Assembly (NCBI GenBank): GCA_028698335.1
Contig: JAQVDP010000001.1
Span: 310,001 to 374,000 of the forward strand
DNA length: 64,000 nt
Direction: 5' to 3'
Source of the DNA: Nevskiales bacterium
GTDB taxonomy: Bacteria; Pseudomonadota; Gammaproteobacteria; Nevskiales; Nevskiaceae
Part shown: piece by piece, positions 53,601 through 63,775 of the stretch
How positions within the stretch are numbered: the first letter of the stretch is position 1
Layout of the letters: each line of letters opens with the position of its first letter
The notes under the pieces: model-generated
The model's database searches: none
What the model saw: only the letters and a program-made list of their open reading frames with translations
What the model was told of the DNA's origin: nothing
Position numbers and translations under genes: made by a program

Positions 53601-54674
53601 CTATTCCTGAGCGTGATACGTCGGGCTCAGCGCTCGAACGGCCTCCACCATGGCTGCTGCATGTTCCGGCGGGGTCTGCTGCAGAATGCCGTGCCCCAGG
53701 TTGAAGATATGACCGTTGCCGTGCCCGTATGATTCCAGTACGCGCGCAACGGCTGCTTCGATGCGCGCCGGCTGCGCCAGCAGCACGGTCGGATCCAGAT
53801 TGCCCTGCAGGGCCACGCGGTCGCCGACGCGGGCGCGTGCCGTCGCCAGATCGATGGTCCAGTCCACGCCCAGCGCGTCACAGCCGGTCTGCGCCATCAC
53901 CTCCAGATGCTGGCCGCCGTTCTTGGTGAACAGGATCACCGGAATCTGCGGCGCCACGCGCTTGAGGTGCTCGACGATGCGCGCCATCGGTTCGAGCGAG
54001 AACTGCAGGTAGTCGGCCGGAGCGAGCACGCCGCCCCAGGTGTCGAAGATCATCAGCGCGTCTGCGCCGGCGCGGACCTGGGCGTCCAGGTACAGGCTGA
54101 CCGACGCGGACAGCTTCGCCAGCAGCGTGTCGAGCATTTCCGGCGAGTCGTAGGCCATGCGCTTGATCAGCGAAAAGTCCGAGCCACCCGCGCCTTCGAC
54201 CATGTAGGTCGCCAGCGTCCACGGGCTGCCGGAGAAGCCGATCAGCGGCAGGCGGTTGCCGAGCGCGCCGCGGATGGTGCGGACCGCGTCCATCACGTAG
54301 CGCAGGTCGGTTTCCGGATCGGGGATGCCGAGGTTCTCGATCGCGCGCGCGTCGCGCAGCGGCCGTTCGAACACCGGGCCCTCGCCCTGCTTGAACTCCA
54401 GGCCCAGGCCCATCGCGTCCGGGATCGTGAGGATGTCCGAGAACAGGATCGCCGCGTCGAGTCCGTAGCGCTCCAGCGGCTGCATCGTGACTTCGCAGCA
54501 CAGTTCCGGATTGCGGCACAGGCTCATGAAGTCGCCGGCCTTGGCGCGGCTGGCGCGGTACTCGGGCAGGTAGCGCCCGGCCTGGCGCATCATCCAGACC
54601 GGCGTACGGTCGACGGGCTCGCGCTTCAGCGCGCGCAGGAACAGATCGTTATCGAGGGTGCGGGTTTCGGTCAT
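53601..54674 (-). CDS. hemE: Uroporphyrinogen decarboxylase
   Basis: HemE removes four carboxyl groups from uroporphyrinogen III to give coproporphyrinogen III. The 357-residue enzyme has [17 protein letters not shown] near residue 25, the substrate-binding Asp in [14 protein letters not shown] and [16 protein letters not shown]. It lies 12 bases after pyrF and 12 before the acyltransferase gene. Confidence 0.97.
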   Translation of the reverse strand: MTETRTLDNDLFLRALKREPVDRTPVWMMRQAGRYLPEYRASRAKAGDFMSLCRNPELCCEVTMQPLERYGLDAAILFSDILTIPDAMGLGLEFKQGEGPVFERPLRDARAIENLGIPDPETDLRYVMDAVRTIRGALGNRLPLIGFSGSPWTLATYMVEGAGGSDFSLIKRMAYDSPEMLDTLLAKLSASVSLYLDAQVRAGADALMIFDTWGGVLAPADYLQFSLEPMARIVEHLKRVAPQIPVILFTKNGGQHLEVMAQTGCDALGVDWTIDLATARARVGDRVALQGNLDPTVLLAQPARIEAAVARVLESYGHGNGHIFNLGHGILQQTPPEHAAAMVEAVRALSPTYHAQE

Positions 54675-54686
54675 GGTGCGATCACC

Positions 54687-55409
54687 TTAGCGCGAAGCGG
54701 TGTCGCGTGCTGCGAACGCGGCGGCAATTTCGGCCTGGATCGCCGCGGCCGCGGCGCAGGGATCGGCGGCGTCGCGGATCGGCCGGCCGATGACCAGGTG
54801 ATCGGCGCCGGCGGCAATCGCCGCGGCCGGGGTCATGATGCGTTTCTGGTCCGCCTCGACGCGGTTCTCCACCGGGCGGATGCCGGGGGTCACGCAGACC
54901 AGCTCGTGCGGCGCCTCGGCGCGCAGACGCTCGACTTCGAGCCCGGACGAGACCACGCCGTCGCAGCCCGCCGCGAGCGCGCGACGCGCGCGCGACAGCA
55001 CCAGATCGGCGATCGAGCACTGGAAGCCCAGATCCTCGATGTCGCCCTGGTCGAGGCTGGTCAGCGCCGTGACCGCCAGCACCTTGAGGTCACCGGCCTT
55101 GGCAGCGGCTGCCGCTTCCATGATCGACTGGTTGCCGTGCACGGTGCAGAAATCGGCACCGCGCTCGGCGAGGTTGCGCACCGCGCGCGCGACGGTTTCC
55201 GGAATGTCGAAGAACTTCAGGTCCACGAAGACCTTCTTCTGTTCGCTCTTGAGCCAGTCGAACAGGTCGAAGAAGCCCGGCGCCATCAGCAGCTCCAGAC
55301 CGATCTTGTAGAACTGCACCGTACCGCCGAGGCGGACCACCAGTTCACGGGCCTGCGGGGCGGTCGGGAAATCCAGTGCGGCGATGAGACGGTCTTCGGT
55401 TGCGATCAT
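54687..55409 (-). CDS. pyrF: Orotidine 5'-phosphate decarboxylase
   Basis: PyrF makes UMP from OMP. The 240-residue barrel protein has LIAALDFPTAPQARELV, the catalytic tetrad region VFVDLKFFDIPETVARA, VTPGIRP near 185 and the C-terminal IGRPIRDAADP. It follows hrpA in the same direction after 106 bases that contain a hairpin, and leads into hemE. Confidence 0.96.
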   Translation of the reverse strand: MIATEDRLIAALDFPTAPQARELVVRLGGTVQFYKIGLELLMAPGFFDLFDWLKSEQKKVFVDLKFFDIPETVARAVRNLAERGADFCTVHGNQSIMEAAAAAKAGDLKVLAVTALTSLDQGDIEDLGFQCSIADLVLSRARRALAAGCDGVVSSGLEVERLRAEAPHELVCVTPGIRPVENRVEADQKRIMTPAAAIAAGADHLVIGRPIRDAADPCAAAAAIQAEIAAAFAARDTASR

Positions 55410-55439
55410 GAGAGCCTGACGGAACGTTCAAGAAATCAT

Positions 55440-55468
55440 GCGGCGACCGGCTTTGGACCGGTTGCCGC
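55440..55468. terminator. Hairpin between hrpA and pyrF
   Basis: GCGGCGACCGG (55440-55450) faces CCGGTTGCCGC (55458-55468): eleven pairs with one G-U on the plus strand, or one A-C mismatch on the minus strand. On the minus strand it follows hrpA and precedes ATGATTTCTT, so it may weakly terminate hrpA. Confidence 0.35.
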
Positions 55469-55515
55469 CACAAGGGTTCGGATTGTCGGCGCTGGTTGTG
55501 GCCGGCGGCAACTGT

Positions 55516-58500
55516 TCAGGCCGCCAGCGCGGCCTCCACCTTCGCGGCGGTCGGCGCGCCCTGCGCGCGCAGTTCCTGTGCGAACAGCGCCACGCGCCAT
55601 TCCTCGATGATCCAGCGCGCCGGATGGAACGGACCCGGCAGGCGCTGCGCCAGCGGTGCGATCTGGCGGGTCAGGTCCTCGTCGCGGGCCGGCTTGTTCG
55701 GCAGGCGTTCGAGCCGGATCTGCAGGGCGCGCAGGTAGATCGGGATGCGCGACCACTGCGCCTCCGGGATGGCGGCGAGAATGCCGTCCGCGAACAGACC
55801 GTCGAGCTGGCTGCGCGCATCACCGAGCGACGCAGGCCAGCGCTCGCCGAGGCTGCGGACCCGCGCCTTGAGTTCACGGGCGAGCGTGAGCCAGTCCACC
55901 AGCTGTTCGAGGCGGCGCTGCGCCTCGATCGAGAACGCGCCGCGCTGTTCCAGCGCCTGCTGGAAGTCCACGCGGCTGCGGACCTTGCGGCCCTGTAGGA
56001 CGTGATCGGCGCAGCGCTGCGCCAGGGTGTCGGCGACCCCGCCGACGTCGAGGCCGAACACCGGCGCGAGCAGGCCGAGCTTGCCGCGTGCGCTCTTGAG
56101 CAGATCCTTGCGGCGTTCGGGCATGCGCTTGAGCAGCAGCGCCCGGACCCCCGCCGCGTGGGCACGGGCGGCGACCTCGGCGGATTCGAACAGGCGCAGG
56201 TCGATCCGCTCGCCTTCGGCATGCAGGCCGGGATAGGCGCGCGCGCCGGTGGCGAGCGTCACCGACGCCGGCAGATCGTCGAAGTCCCAGTCGGACAGAT
56301 CGTCGCGGCTCCACTGCCGCAGCGCGTCGTTGCCGGCCGCCGCGGTGTTGAGCGCACTGCGCGCCGCGCCGCTGTAGCGGCCGCGCAGTGCCGCCAGCGA
56401 GTCGGCGCTGCCGAGCACGACGCCCTTTTCGTTTTCGAGCAGGAAGCGCGGCCGCAGGTGGGTGTCGAGCTTGTCGGCCTCGAAGTCGTCGGCATTCAGT
56501 TCGACGCCGGTCATGTCGTGCAGCGCGCGGGCGACGCCGTCGAGCAGTTCGCCCTGTGGCAGTTCGCCGGGCGGGGGTTCCAGGCGCTGCGCGACCGCGG
56601 TCGCGAACTCGGCCGCCGGTGTGCACGAGCGCCGCAGCCGGTTGGGCAGTGTGCGGATCAGCGCCTCGATCTTGTCGGCGAGCAGACCCGGCACCAGATA
56701 CTCGAACACCGCCTCCGGCAGCGCGTGCAGCTGCGCCAGCGGGATGTGGAAGCTGACGCCGTCGTGCTCGGCGCCCGGATCGTGGTGGTAGCTCAGCGCG
56801 ATACGGATGCTGCCGACATCCAGGTGATCCGGGAACAGGTCGCTGACGTCGGACCGGGCGCCCGGCCGCAGCACGTCCGCCTCGGTCATGCGCAGGGCCG
56901 CGGCGCGCGACCGTCCGCTGTGGTCGCCGGCACCGGCCTTGAGCCAGCGCTTCAGCGCGGCGGTGGTGCAGATGTCCGCCGGCAGCCGGGCGTCGTACCA
57001 GTCGAAGAAATGGTCGTCGTCGGCGAGCAGGTCGGGCCGCCGCAGGCGGATCTCCTTGTCGCGGATCTGCTCGATCAGCGCGAAGTTGTGGTCGAGGAAG
57101 TCCGGCTTCTTCGGCAGATGTCCCGCGATCAGGGCCTCGCGGATGAAGATCGCGCGCGCCTCGGCCGGAAACTCGGAGCCGTAGTGGCGCGTGCGCGAGC
57201 CCAGGCTCAGGCCGAGCAGGCTGATGTTTTCCGTGGCGCCGACCTCGCCGCGCTGCGGATTCCACTGCGGATGCAGCAGCGTGCGCTTGAGCAGGTGCGC
57301 GCCGACATGTTCGAGCCAGGCCGGCTCGATCGCGGCGTTGGTGCGCGCGAACAGCCGCGAGGTCTGCGCCAGCTGCGCGCTCATCACCCACGCCGGCGCC
57401 TTCTTCGACAGCGCCGACGACGGATGCAGGTGGAAGCGGCGGCCGCGCGGACCCTGGAACTCCGGCTTGTCCGGCAGCTTCTGGCCGATGTGGTCGATCA
57501 GGCCGGCCAGCAGCGCCTGGTGCACCGGCGCGTACAGCGCGTCGAGCTGCTCGGGTTCGAAGCGCGGCGGCGCCGGGCGCCGGCCCTCGTCCGGCCGGCG
57601 TTCGCCGAGCAGGTCGCGGATCTGGCGGTACACCGCCTCCCATTCCTCCATGCGCAGGAACGAGACGAACTGCTCGCGGCAGGTCTTGCGCAGCTGGCGG
57701 TTGGACGACTCCGCGCTCCAGTCGCGCCAGCGCTGCCACAGGTTGAGCAGGGTGAAGAAGTCCGAGCGCTTGTGGCGCCACTGCGCGTGCTTCTGGCGCG
57801 CCGCGTCCTGCGCCTCGGCCGGGACCTCGTGCGGGTCCTGCACCGACAGCGCCGCGGCGAGCACGTAGATCGCCTCGGCGCAGACGCTGCCGCGCCCGGC
57901 CAGCGCGATGCGCGCGATGCGCGGGTCCAGCGGCAGCCGCGCCAGCTCGCGCCCGCGATCGGTCAGGCGCCCGTCCTCGTCGAAGGCGCCGAGCGTCTGC
58001 AGCACCCGGTAGGCCTCGTTGACGTGGCGGCCTTCGGGCGGGTCGACCCACGGGAAGTCGTCGACGCGGCCGAGCCCGAGCGCCGCCATCTGCAGGATCA
58101 CGCCGGCCAGGTTCGCGCGCTTGATCTCCGGATCGGTGAACGCGGCGCGCCCGCCGAAGTCGTCGGCGTCGTAGAGGCGGATGCAGACGCCGGGGCCGAG
58201 GCGCCCGCAGCGCCCGGCGCGCTGGTTGGCGGCGGCCTGTGACACCGGCTCGATCTGCAGCTGCTGCACACCGGTGCGGGGCGCGTAACGGTTGATGCGC
58301 GCGGTGCCGGTGTCGATCACGTAGCGGATGCCCGGCACCGTCAGCGAGGTCTCGGCGACGTTGGTCGCCAGCACGATGCGCGGCCTGCGCGCCCGCGTGA
58401 ACACCTGGTCCTGGGCGGTCGCGGCGAGGCGCGAATACAGCGGCAGCACCTCGGCCTGCGGATGGCGGCCGGACAGCACGCGCGCGGCGTCGCGGATCTC

Positions 58501-59400
58501 ACGCTCGCCGGGCAGGAACACCAGGATGTCGCCGGGGCCGTGACGCCACAGTTCGGTGACCGCGTCGGCGATCGCGCCTTCCTGGTCGACGTCGTCGGCC
58601 GGCGGGCGGTAGCGGGTCTCGACCGGATAGGTGCGCCCGGACACCTCGACGATCGGCGCATCGCCGAAGTGCTTCGACAGGCGCTCCGGATCGAGCGTCG
58701 CCGAGGTCACGATGATCTTCAGGTCCGGCCGTTGCGGCAGGATGCGCTTGAGCCAGCCGAGCAGGAAGTCGATGTTGAGGCTGCGCTCGTGGGCCTCGTC
58801 GATGATGATCGTGTCGTAGGCGCTGAGCAGATGGTCGCGGCCGAGCTCGGCGAGCAGGATGCCGTCGGTCATCAGCTTGACCAGCGAGCGTTCCGAGACG
58901 CGGCGGTCGAAGCGCGTTTCGTAGCCGACGAGTTCGCCGATGCGGGTGTCGAGTTCCTGCGCGATGCGGTTGGCGACGCTGCGCGCGGCGAGCCGGCGCG
59001 GCTGGGTATGGCCGATCAGGCCGCGCTGGCCGCGGCCGAGTTCCAGGCACAGTTTGGGCAGCTGCGTGGTCTTGCCCGAGCCGGTCTCGCCGCAGACCAC
59101 CACCACCTGGTGCGCGCGGATCAGTTCCAGCAGCTCCTCGCGCGCCTGGACGACCGGCAGCTCCTCCGGATAGCGGATCCCGGCCGGTTTCAGGCGGGCG
59201 CGGTTCTCGGCGCGCAGCCTGGCCGCCTCCAGATCGCGCAGGAACCGCGGGCCGTCGAAACGGCGCGGGCGCGCCGACGCGAGCTGGCGACGCAGGCGTG
59301 CCAGGTCACGGATCAGCAGGTGTTCGGCGGCGCTGTCGAGCTGCGCGCGCAGAGAGCCAAGATCGGTCAACGCGAGGGAATCGGTACGGCGAAACCGCAC
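55516..59400 (-). CDS. hrpA: ATP-dependent RNA helicase HrpA
   Basis: A 1294-residue DEAH-box helicase, the normal size for HrpA. Walker A GETGSGKTTQLPKL is near residue 100, the DEAH box as IIIDEAHERSLNIDFLLG near 190, SATLD, and QRAGRCGRLGPGVCIRLY near 400. The long C-terminal part includes the OB-fold and the HrpA-specific DUF3418 region. HrpA rescues stalled or collided ribosomes. It lies between yceH and pyrF on the same strand. Confidence 0.96.
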   Translation of the reverse strand: MRFRRTDSLALTDLGSLRAQLDSAAEHLLIRDLARLRRQLASARPRRFDGPRFLRDLEAARLRAENRARLKPAGIRYPEELPVVQAREELLELIRAHQVVVVCGETGSGKTTQLPKLCLELGRGQRGLIGHTQPRRLAARSVANRIAQELDTRIGELVGYETRFDRRVSERSLVKLMTDGILLAELGRDHLLSAYDTIIIDEAHERSLNIDFLLGWLKRILPQRPDLKIIVTSATLDPERLSKHFGDAPIVEVSGRTYPVETRYRPPADDVDQEGAIADAVTELWRHGPGDILVFLPGEREIRDAARVLSGRHPQAEVLPLYSRLAATAQDQVFTRARRPRIVLATNVAETSLTVPGIRYVIDTGTARINRYAPRTGVQQLQIEPVSQAAANQRAGRCGRLGPGVCIRLYDADDFGGRAAFTDPEIKRANLAGVILQMAALGLGRVDDFPWVDPPEGRHVNEAYRVLQTLGAFDEDGRLTDRGRELARLPLDPRIARIALAGRGSVCAEAIYVLAAALSVQDPHEVPAEAQDAARQKHAQWRHKRSDFFTLLNLWQRWRDWSAESSNRQLRKTCREQFVSFLRMEEWEAVYRQIRDLLGERRPDEGRRPAPPRFEPEQLDALYAPVHQALLAGLIDHIGQKLPDKPEFQGPRGRRFHLHPSSALSKKAPAWVMSAQLAQTSRLFARTNAAIEPAWLEHVGAHLLKRTLLHPQWNPQRGEVGATENISLLGLSLGSRTRHYGSEFPAEARAIFIREALIAGHLPKKPDFLDHNFALIEQIRDKEIRLRRPDLLADDDHFFDWYDARLPADICTTAALKRWLKAGAGDHSGRSRAAALRMTEADVLRPGARSDVSDLFPDHLDVGSIRIALSYHHDPGAEHDGVSFHIPLAQLHALPEAVFEYLVPGLLADKIEALIRTLPNRLRRSCTPAAEFATAVAQRLEPPPGELPQGELLDGVARALHDMTGVELNADDFEADKLDTHLRPRFLLENEKGVVLGSADSLAALRGRYSGAARSALNTAAAGNDALRQWSRDDLSDWDFDDLPASVTLATGARAYPGLHAEGERIDLRLFESAEVAARAHAAGVRALLLKRMPERRKDLLKSARGKLGLLAPVFGLDVGGVADTLAQRCADHVLQGRKVRSRVDFQQALEQRGAFSIEAQRRLEQLVDWLTLARELKARVRSLGERWPASLGDARSQLDGLFADGILAAIPEAQWSRIPIYLRALQIRLERLPNKPARDEDLTRQIAPLAQRLPGPFHPARWIIEEWRVALFAQELRAQGAPTAAKVEAALAA

Positions 59401-59454
59401 ATGATACCGAAAGCCCCGCCGGCCTCACCGCCGGCGCGACCCGCCGCCACGCGG

Positions 59455-60117
59455 TCAGTCGGCGACCGGCGACTCCGGCACCAGCCCGAGCTGCGATTCG
59501 AGTTCGCCGACCCGTGCTTCCAGCGCCTCGATCCGCGCCAGCAGCTCGGCGGTGGCGGCACGCGGCGCGCCGCCGCCGGCCGCGATTTCGGCCGGCGCCG
59601 GGTCGAACGGCACCGACTCGGGTTCGCCGCAGAGCGTGTGCGCGTAGCGCGTGGCGGCCTGCCCCGGCGCGCGCGGCAGCTGCACCGCGAGCGGGCGGGC
59701 GCGGTCAGCCAGATCCTGCAGCGCGTCGGTGACGCCGGCGGCGTCCTCGGGGCCGCCCAGCGGCGCGGCGTGGGCGCGCAGCTCGGCGATGGTCTGCGGG
59801 CCGCGCAGCATCAGCGTGACCAGCACCGCCATCGTGTCCGGCTTCAGCAGCATCTGGTGCATGAACTGGTGGCGCCACTTCTGCGCGCGGGCGCTGAAGC
59901 TGTCGCGGGTGATCAGCTTGAGTTCCTCGAGCCGGTTCAGGGCGCCGCCGGTCTGGCCCTCGGTCAGGCTCATCACCGGACTGCGCGAGGTCTTCTGATT
60001 GGCCGCGAGCATGATCGCGTTGGCGGTCATCGGGTAGTACTGCGGGGTCGTGATCGATTTCTCGACCAGCGCGGCGACGATGCGCGCCTCTTCGGGGCTC
60101 AGCAGCAGTTCGGACAT
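59455..60117 (-). CDS. yceH: YceH family protein (DUF480)
   Basis: A 220-residue protein with two winged-helix domains: LLSPEEARIVAALVEKSITTPQYYPMTANAI, ANQKTSRSPVMSLTEG and LLKPDTMAVLVTLMLRGPQT are family hallmarks. The C-terminus ends in a predicted coiled coil (ARIEALEARVGELESQLG). Function is unknown. It lies 54 bases before hrpA on the same strand. Confidence 0.93.
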   Translation of the reverse strand: MSELLLSPEEARIVAALVEKSITTPQYYPMTANAIMLAANQKTSRSPVMSLTEGQTGGALNRLEELKLITRDSFSARAQKWRHQFMHQMLLKPDTMAVLVTLMLRGPQTIAELRAHAAPLGGPEDAAGVTDALQDLADRARPLAVQLPRAPGQAATRYAHTLCGEPESVPFDPAPAEIAAGGGAPRAATAELLARIEALEARVGELESQLGLVPESPVAD

Positions 60118-60223
60118 GTCGGCTCTCCGCGGGGTCGGCCGCCTGCCGCGGCGGCCGCCAAATCAAACCAGGGGGCGGATCGTAGCCGGCGCCGCGGGCC
60201 GCCGCCAGCTGACGCATCCGCCG

Positions 60224-61411
60224 TCAGCGATAGAGATAGTCCCGCGTCAGCGGCAGGCGATCGAGCCGGCGCGTGAACTGGGCGTGGAACACCACCAGAT
60301 CGCCGGCGACGAAACAGGCCTCGCTGGCGAGCAGATAGAAGCGCCACATGCGCACGAAGCGGGCGTCCAGCCCCGCCGGCAGGGTGTCCCGCGCGGCCTC
60401 GAAACGGCGGTGCCACTCGGCCAGCGTGTGCGCGTAGTGATGGCGCCAGACCTCGAAGTCGGTCAGGTACAGCGGCGTCGCCTCCGCCGCGGTGGTCAGC
60501 TCCGACGCCGCCGGAATGTAGCCGCCGGGAAAGATGTACTTGTCGATCCACGGATTGCAGCGGCCCGGCGGCGACAGCCGGCCGATCGTGTGCAGCAGCG
60601 CGGTGCCGTCGTCGGCGAGCCGCTCGGCCAGATGTTCGAAGAACGTCGGATACTGTGGCCGCCCGACGTGTTCGAACATGCCGACGCTGACCACCGCGTC
60701 GTAGCGCCCGCGCGTGTCGCGATAGTCCTCGAGCCTGAACTCGACCCGGTCTTCGAGCCCGCGCTCGCACGCGCGTCGGCGCGCCACTTCGAGCTGGGCG
60801 GACGACAGCGTGATGCCGGTGACCCGCGCGTGATGATGCTCGGCCAGATACATCGCCAGGCTGCCCCAGCCGCAGCCGATGTCGAGCACGCGCGCGCCGC
60901 TGCGCAGATCCAGCTTGCGGGCGATCAGCGCGCACTTGGCCTGCTGCGCCTGCTCCAGGTCCATGTGCGGATCGCGGAAGTACGCGCAGGAGTAATGCAG
61001 GTCCGCATCGAGGAAACGCCGGTACAGTTCGTAGTCGACGTTGTAGTGATGCGCGGCACGGCGCTCGCTGCTGCGCGGTGTGTTGAATTCGCGCAGGTAG
61101 CCGGCCAGCCGCTGCAGGCGCTGCAGGCGCGCGTGATGCTCGATGTGCGTGGACAGCCCGATGGCGACGCCGAGGACCTGTCGCAGGTCGCCGTCCTCCG
61201 GCTCCCATTCGCCGTCGACATAGGTCTCGCCGAACCCCAGCGCGGGATTGCGCAGGATCCGCAGCAGCGTGCGGCGTCCGCGCAGCCGGACCCGGACGTG
61301 AGGGTCTCCGCTGCCGATCGTCCACGACGATCCGCGTGCTGTGGCGAATTCGATCGTCCCCTTCCCGAATCCGCGGCCGATGCGATCGAGGAGGCCCTGC
61401 ATGGGGACCAT
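60224..61411 (-). CDS. cfa: Cyclopropane-fatty-acyl-phospholipid synthase family protein
   Basis: A 395-residue SAM-dependent methyltransferase. An N-terminal lipid-binding domain (residues 1-110) precedes the SAM motif VLDIGCGWGSLAMYLAEHH near residue 175, then VSVGMFEHVGRPQY and the C-terminal IDKYIFPGGYIPA, with AGDLVVFHAQFTR at the end, all typical of CFA synthases. It would add a methylene bridge to unsaturated membrane phospholipids. ATG codons at 61411 and 61402 are both possible starts. It follows eutC after 60 bases. Confidence 0.92.
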   Translation of the reverse strand: MVPMQGLLDRIGRGFGKGTIEFATARGSSWTIGSGDPHVRVRLRGRRTLLRILRNPALGFGETYVDGEWEPEDGDLRQVLGVAIGLSTHIEHHARLQRLQRLAGYLREFNTPRSSERRAAHHYNVDYELYRRFLDADLHYSCAYFRDPHMDLEQAQQAKCALIARKLDLRSGARVLDIGCGWGSLAMYLAEHHHARVTGITLSSAQLEVARRRACERGLEDRVEFRLEDYRDTRGRYDAVVSVGMFEHVGRPQYPTFFEHLAERLADDGTALLHTIGRLSPPGRCNPWIDKYIFPGGYIPAASELTTAAEATPLYLTDFEVWRHHYAHTLAEWHRRFEAARDTLPAGLDARFVRMWRFYLLASEACFVAGDLVVFHAQFTRRLDRLPLTRDYLYR

Positions 61412-61471
61412 TCTGACGATGCCGCCAGCCGATGTTCAAGCCCGTTTGAACATCGCAAACGGGCCGGAGGA

Positions 61472-62248
61472 TCAGCGCCCGGGCAGCGGTGGCGGCGCTG
61501 ATTGCAGCGCGGACGCCGCGGTGCGGTCGAGCTTCAGCGCCACGCCGGTGCGGGCATGCGCGGATGCCTGCCCGAGCAGCCACACCAGGGTGTCGGCGGC
61601 CTCGACCGTGTCCATGCCGTCGGCATGGATGTTGGAGATGCAGTTGCGCTCGGCGTCGACGCGGCCGACGCGCGGCTGCCAGGTCAAATAGATGCCGAGG
61701 CTCTCGGCCACCGACAGCCCCGGACGTTCGCCGATCAGCACCGCGACCATGCGCGCGCCGAGCTGCCGGCCGATCTCGTCGCCGAGCGCGACGCGTGCCT
61801 GCGTGGCGATGACGACCGGCGCGACGCGCCAGTTCGGCAGGCGCTGCAGCAGGCGGTGGACCAGCGCCGGCGCGGTCCGCATCACCGCGTTCGGCGACAG
61901 GCCGTCGGCGATCACCAGCGCCAGATCCCAGTCGCCCCGTGCGGCGTCGAGCGCCGCCAGATCCTCCGGCGCGACGCGGCGGCCGAGGTCCGGGCGCCGC
62001 AGGTAGCGCGCGCGATCCGGAACCCGCGAGCGCACCTGCAGGCAGGGCAGCGGCGCCAGCGCCGCGCTCAGCGCGTCCACGTCCAGCGCGGCGTGCACGG
62101 CGTCGCGCGCGCGGCTGTGCGCGGCCTGGAAGTCCAGCAGCGCGCCGGTGGGCAGGGCGTCGCCGGCGCGGCCGACGCCGATGCGCGCCGGTGTCGCCGC
62201 CCGCAGGCGTGCGAAGGGATCGGCGACGGGCTTCGGGCCGTCGCTCAT
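61472..62248 (-). CDS. eutC: Ethanolamine ammonia-lyase small subunit
   Basis: EutC is the small subunit of the adenosylcobalamin-dependent lyase that turns ethanolamine into acetaldehyde and ammonia. The 258-residue product has RIGVGRAGDALPTGALLDFQAAHSRARDAVH, ADGLSPNAV, VVIATQARVALGDEIG, LIGERPGLSVAESLGIYLTW and ERNCISNIHADGM, all EutC blocks. Its ATG overlaps the eutB stop. Confidence 0.95.
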   Translation of the reverse strand: MSDGPKPVADPFARLRAATPARIGVGRAGDALPTGALLDFQAAHSRARDAVHAALDVDALSAALAPLPCLQVRSRVPDRARYLRRPDLGRRVAPEDLAALDAARGDWDLALVIADGLSPNAVMRTAPALVHRLLQRLPNWRVAPVVIATQARVALGDEIGRQLGARMVAVLIGERPGLSVAESLGIYLTWQPRVGRVDAERNCISNIHADGMDTVEAADTLVWLLGQASAHARTGVALKLDRTAASALQSAPPPLPGR

Positions 62249-63639
62249 GTCTGCGGCCCGGCCGCGAGCAGGCGCTGCAACGCCGGGTGATCGGCGCCCG
62301 GCGGCGGCAGCCGGCCTGCGCCGTCCGCCAGCTGCATGCGCTGCAGCCAGGCCTCGAACTCGGGCGCGGGGCGGCGCCCCAGCAGGTGCCGCAGCGCGAG
62401 CACGTCGTGATACGACAGGCTCTGGTAGCCGAGCATGACGTCGTCCGCGCCCGGCACCGCGATCAGGAAATTCACCCCGGCGTTGCCGAGCAGCAGCGCG
62501 AGCGTGTCCATGTCGTCCTGGTCCGCCTCGGCGTGATTGGTGTAGCAGACGTCCACGCCCATCGGCAGTCCGAGCAGCTTGCCGCAGAAATGGTCCTCGA
62601 GTCCGGCGCGGATGATCTGCTTGGCGTCGTACAGGTATTCCGGCCCGATGAAGCCGACCACGGTATTGACCAGCAGCGGTTCGAAGGCCCGTGCCACCGC
62701 GTAGCTGCGCGCCTCCAGGGTCTGCTGGTCGACGCCGTGGTGGGCGTCGGCGGACAGCGCACTGCCCTGCCCGGTCTCGAAGTACATGACATTGTCGCCG
62801 ACGCTGCCGCGGCGCAGCGAGCGGGCCGCGTCCAGACCCTCGTGGAGCACGCCCAGATCGATGCCGAAGGCGCGGTTGGCCGCCTCGGTGCCGGCGATCG
62901 ACTGGAACACCAGATCCAGCGGCGCGCCGCGCTCGATCGCCTGGATGCTGGTGGTCACGTGCGCCAGCACGCAGGTCTGGGTGGGGATGTCGAGGCGCGT
63001 CCGCAGGGCGTCGAGCACCTGCAGCAGGCGGATCGTGTCCGGCAGGCTGTCGCTGACCGGATTGACCCCGATCACCGCATCGCCGATGCCGAACAGCAGG
63101 CCGTCGAGGGTCGACGCGGCGACGCCGAGCGGATCGTCGGTCGGATGGTTCGGCTGCAGGCGGCTGCCGAGCCGCCCCGGCAGGCCCTGGGTGTTGCGGA
63201 ACGCCGTGACCGTGCGGCACTTGGCGGCGACCGCGATCAGGTCCTGGTGGCGCATCAGCTTGGACACCGCCGCGACCATCTCGGGCGTGAGCCCCGGCGC
63301 CAGCGCCGCCAGCACCTCCGGCGTCGCCGCGTAGGACAGCAGCCAGTCGCGGAACTGGCCGACGCTCAGGTCCGCAACCGGCGCGAAGGCGCCGGCATCG
63401 TGGCCGTCCAGGATCAGGCGCGTGACCTCGTCGTCCTCGTAGGGGATCAGCGGCACTTCGAGGAAATGCCGCAGCGGCAGTTCCGCCAGCGCGTAGCGCG
63501 CCGCCACCCGCGCCTCGTCGGACGGCGCGGCGATGCCGGCGAGTTCATCGCCCGAGCGGCGCGGCGACGCGCAGGCCAGCAGCGACCTGAGGTCCTCGAA
63601 ACGGTAGGCGCTGATGCCGATTCGGCTCTGGTAGGCCAC
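62245..63639 (-). CDS. eutB: Ethanolamine ammonia-lyase large subunit
   Basis: EutB is the catalytic barrel subunit of ethanolamine ammonia-lyase. The 464-residue product has YRFEDLRSLLACASP, VSKLMRHQDLIAVAAKCRTVTAFRNT, LQPNHPTDDP and VMYFETGQGSALSADAHHGVDQQT. The GTG at 63639 is chosen because EutB proteins begin close to this strand and GGGGA lies upstream; another GTG at 63672 would add 11 residues. There are no microcompartment shell, reactivase or aldehyde dehydrogenase genes nearby, so it is the short EutBC form. Confidence 0.95.
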   Translation of the reverse strand: MAYQSRIGISAYRFEDLRSLLACASPRRSGDELAGIAAPSDEARVAARYALAELPLRHFLEVPLIPYEDDEVTRLILDGHDAGAFAPVADLSVGQFRDWLLSYAATPEVLAALAPGLTPEMVAAVSKLMRHQDLIAVAAKCRTVTAFRNTQGLPGRLGSRLQPNHPTDDPLGVAASTLDGLLFGIGDAVIGVNPVSDSLPDTIRLLQVLDALRTRLDIPTQTCVLAHVTTSIQAIERGAPLDLVFQSIAGTEAANRAFGIDLGVLHEGLDAARSLRRGSVGDNVMYFETGQGSALSADAHHGVDQQTLEARSYAVARAFEPLLVNTVVGFIGPEYLYDAKQIIRAGLEDHFCGKLLGLPMGVDVCYTNHAEADQDDMDTLALLLGNAGVNFLIAVPGADDVMLGYQSLSYHDVLALRHLLGRRPAPEFEAWLQRMQLADGAGRLPPPGADHPALQRLLAAGPQT

Positions 63640-63775
63640 GCAGCCGGTCCCCGGAAATGCGGTCCGGATCACTTTGCATGATTCCTGCCAGCCGCGTCAC
63701 CGCGCCTGCAATCCGGGTCCGGCAAACTCCTTGCTTCGGATGCGGTCGAACCCGCGCGCCCACCGCCCCACCCGC

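Noticed and set aside
56002-58242. A 746-codon open frame antisense to hrpA
   Set aside because: The plus-strand product is a His/Arg/Gln/Ala-rich shadow of hrpA with no recognisable domain; hrpA is intact on the other strand.
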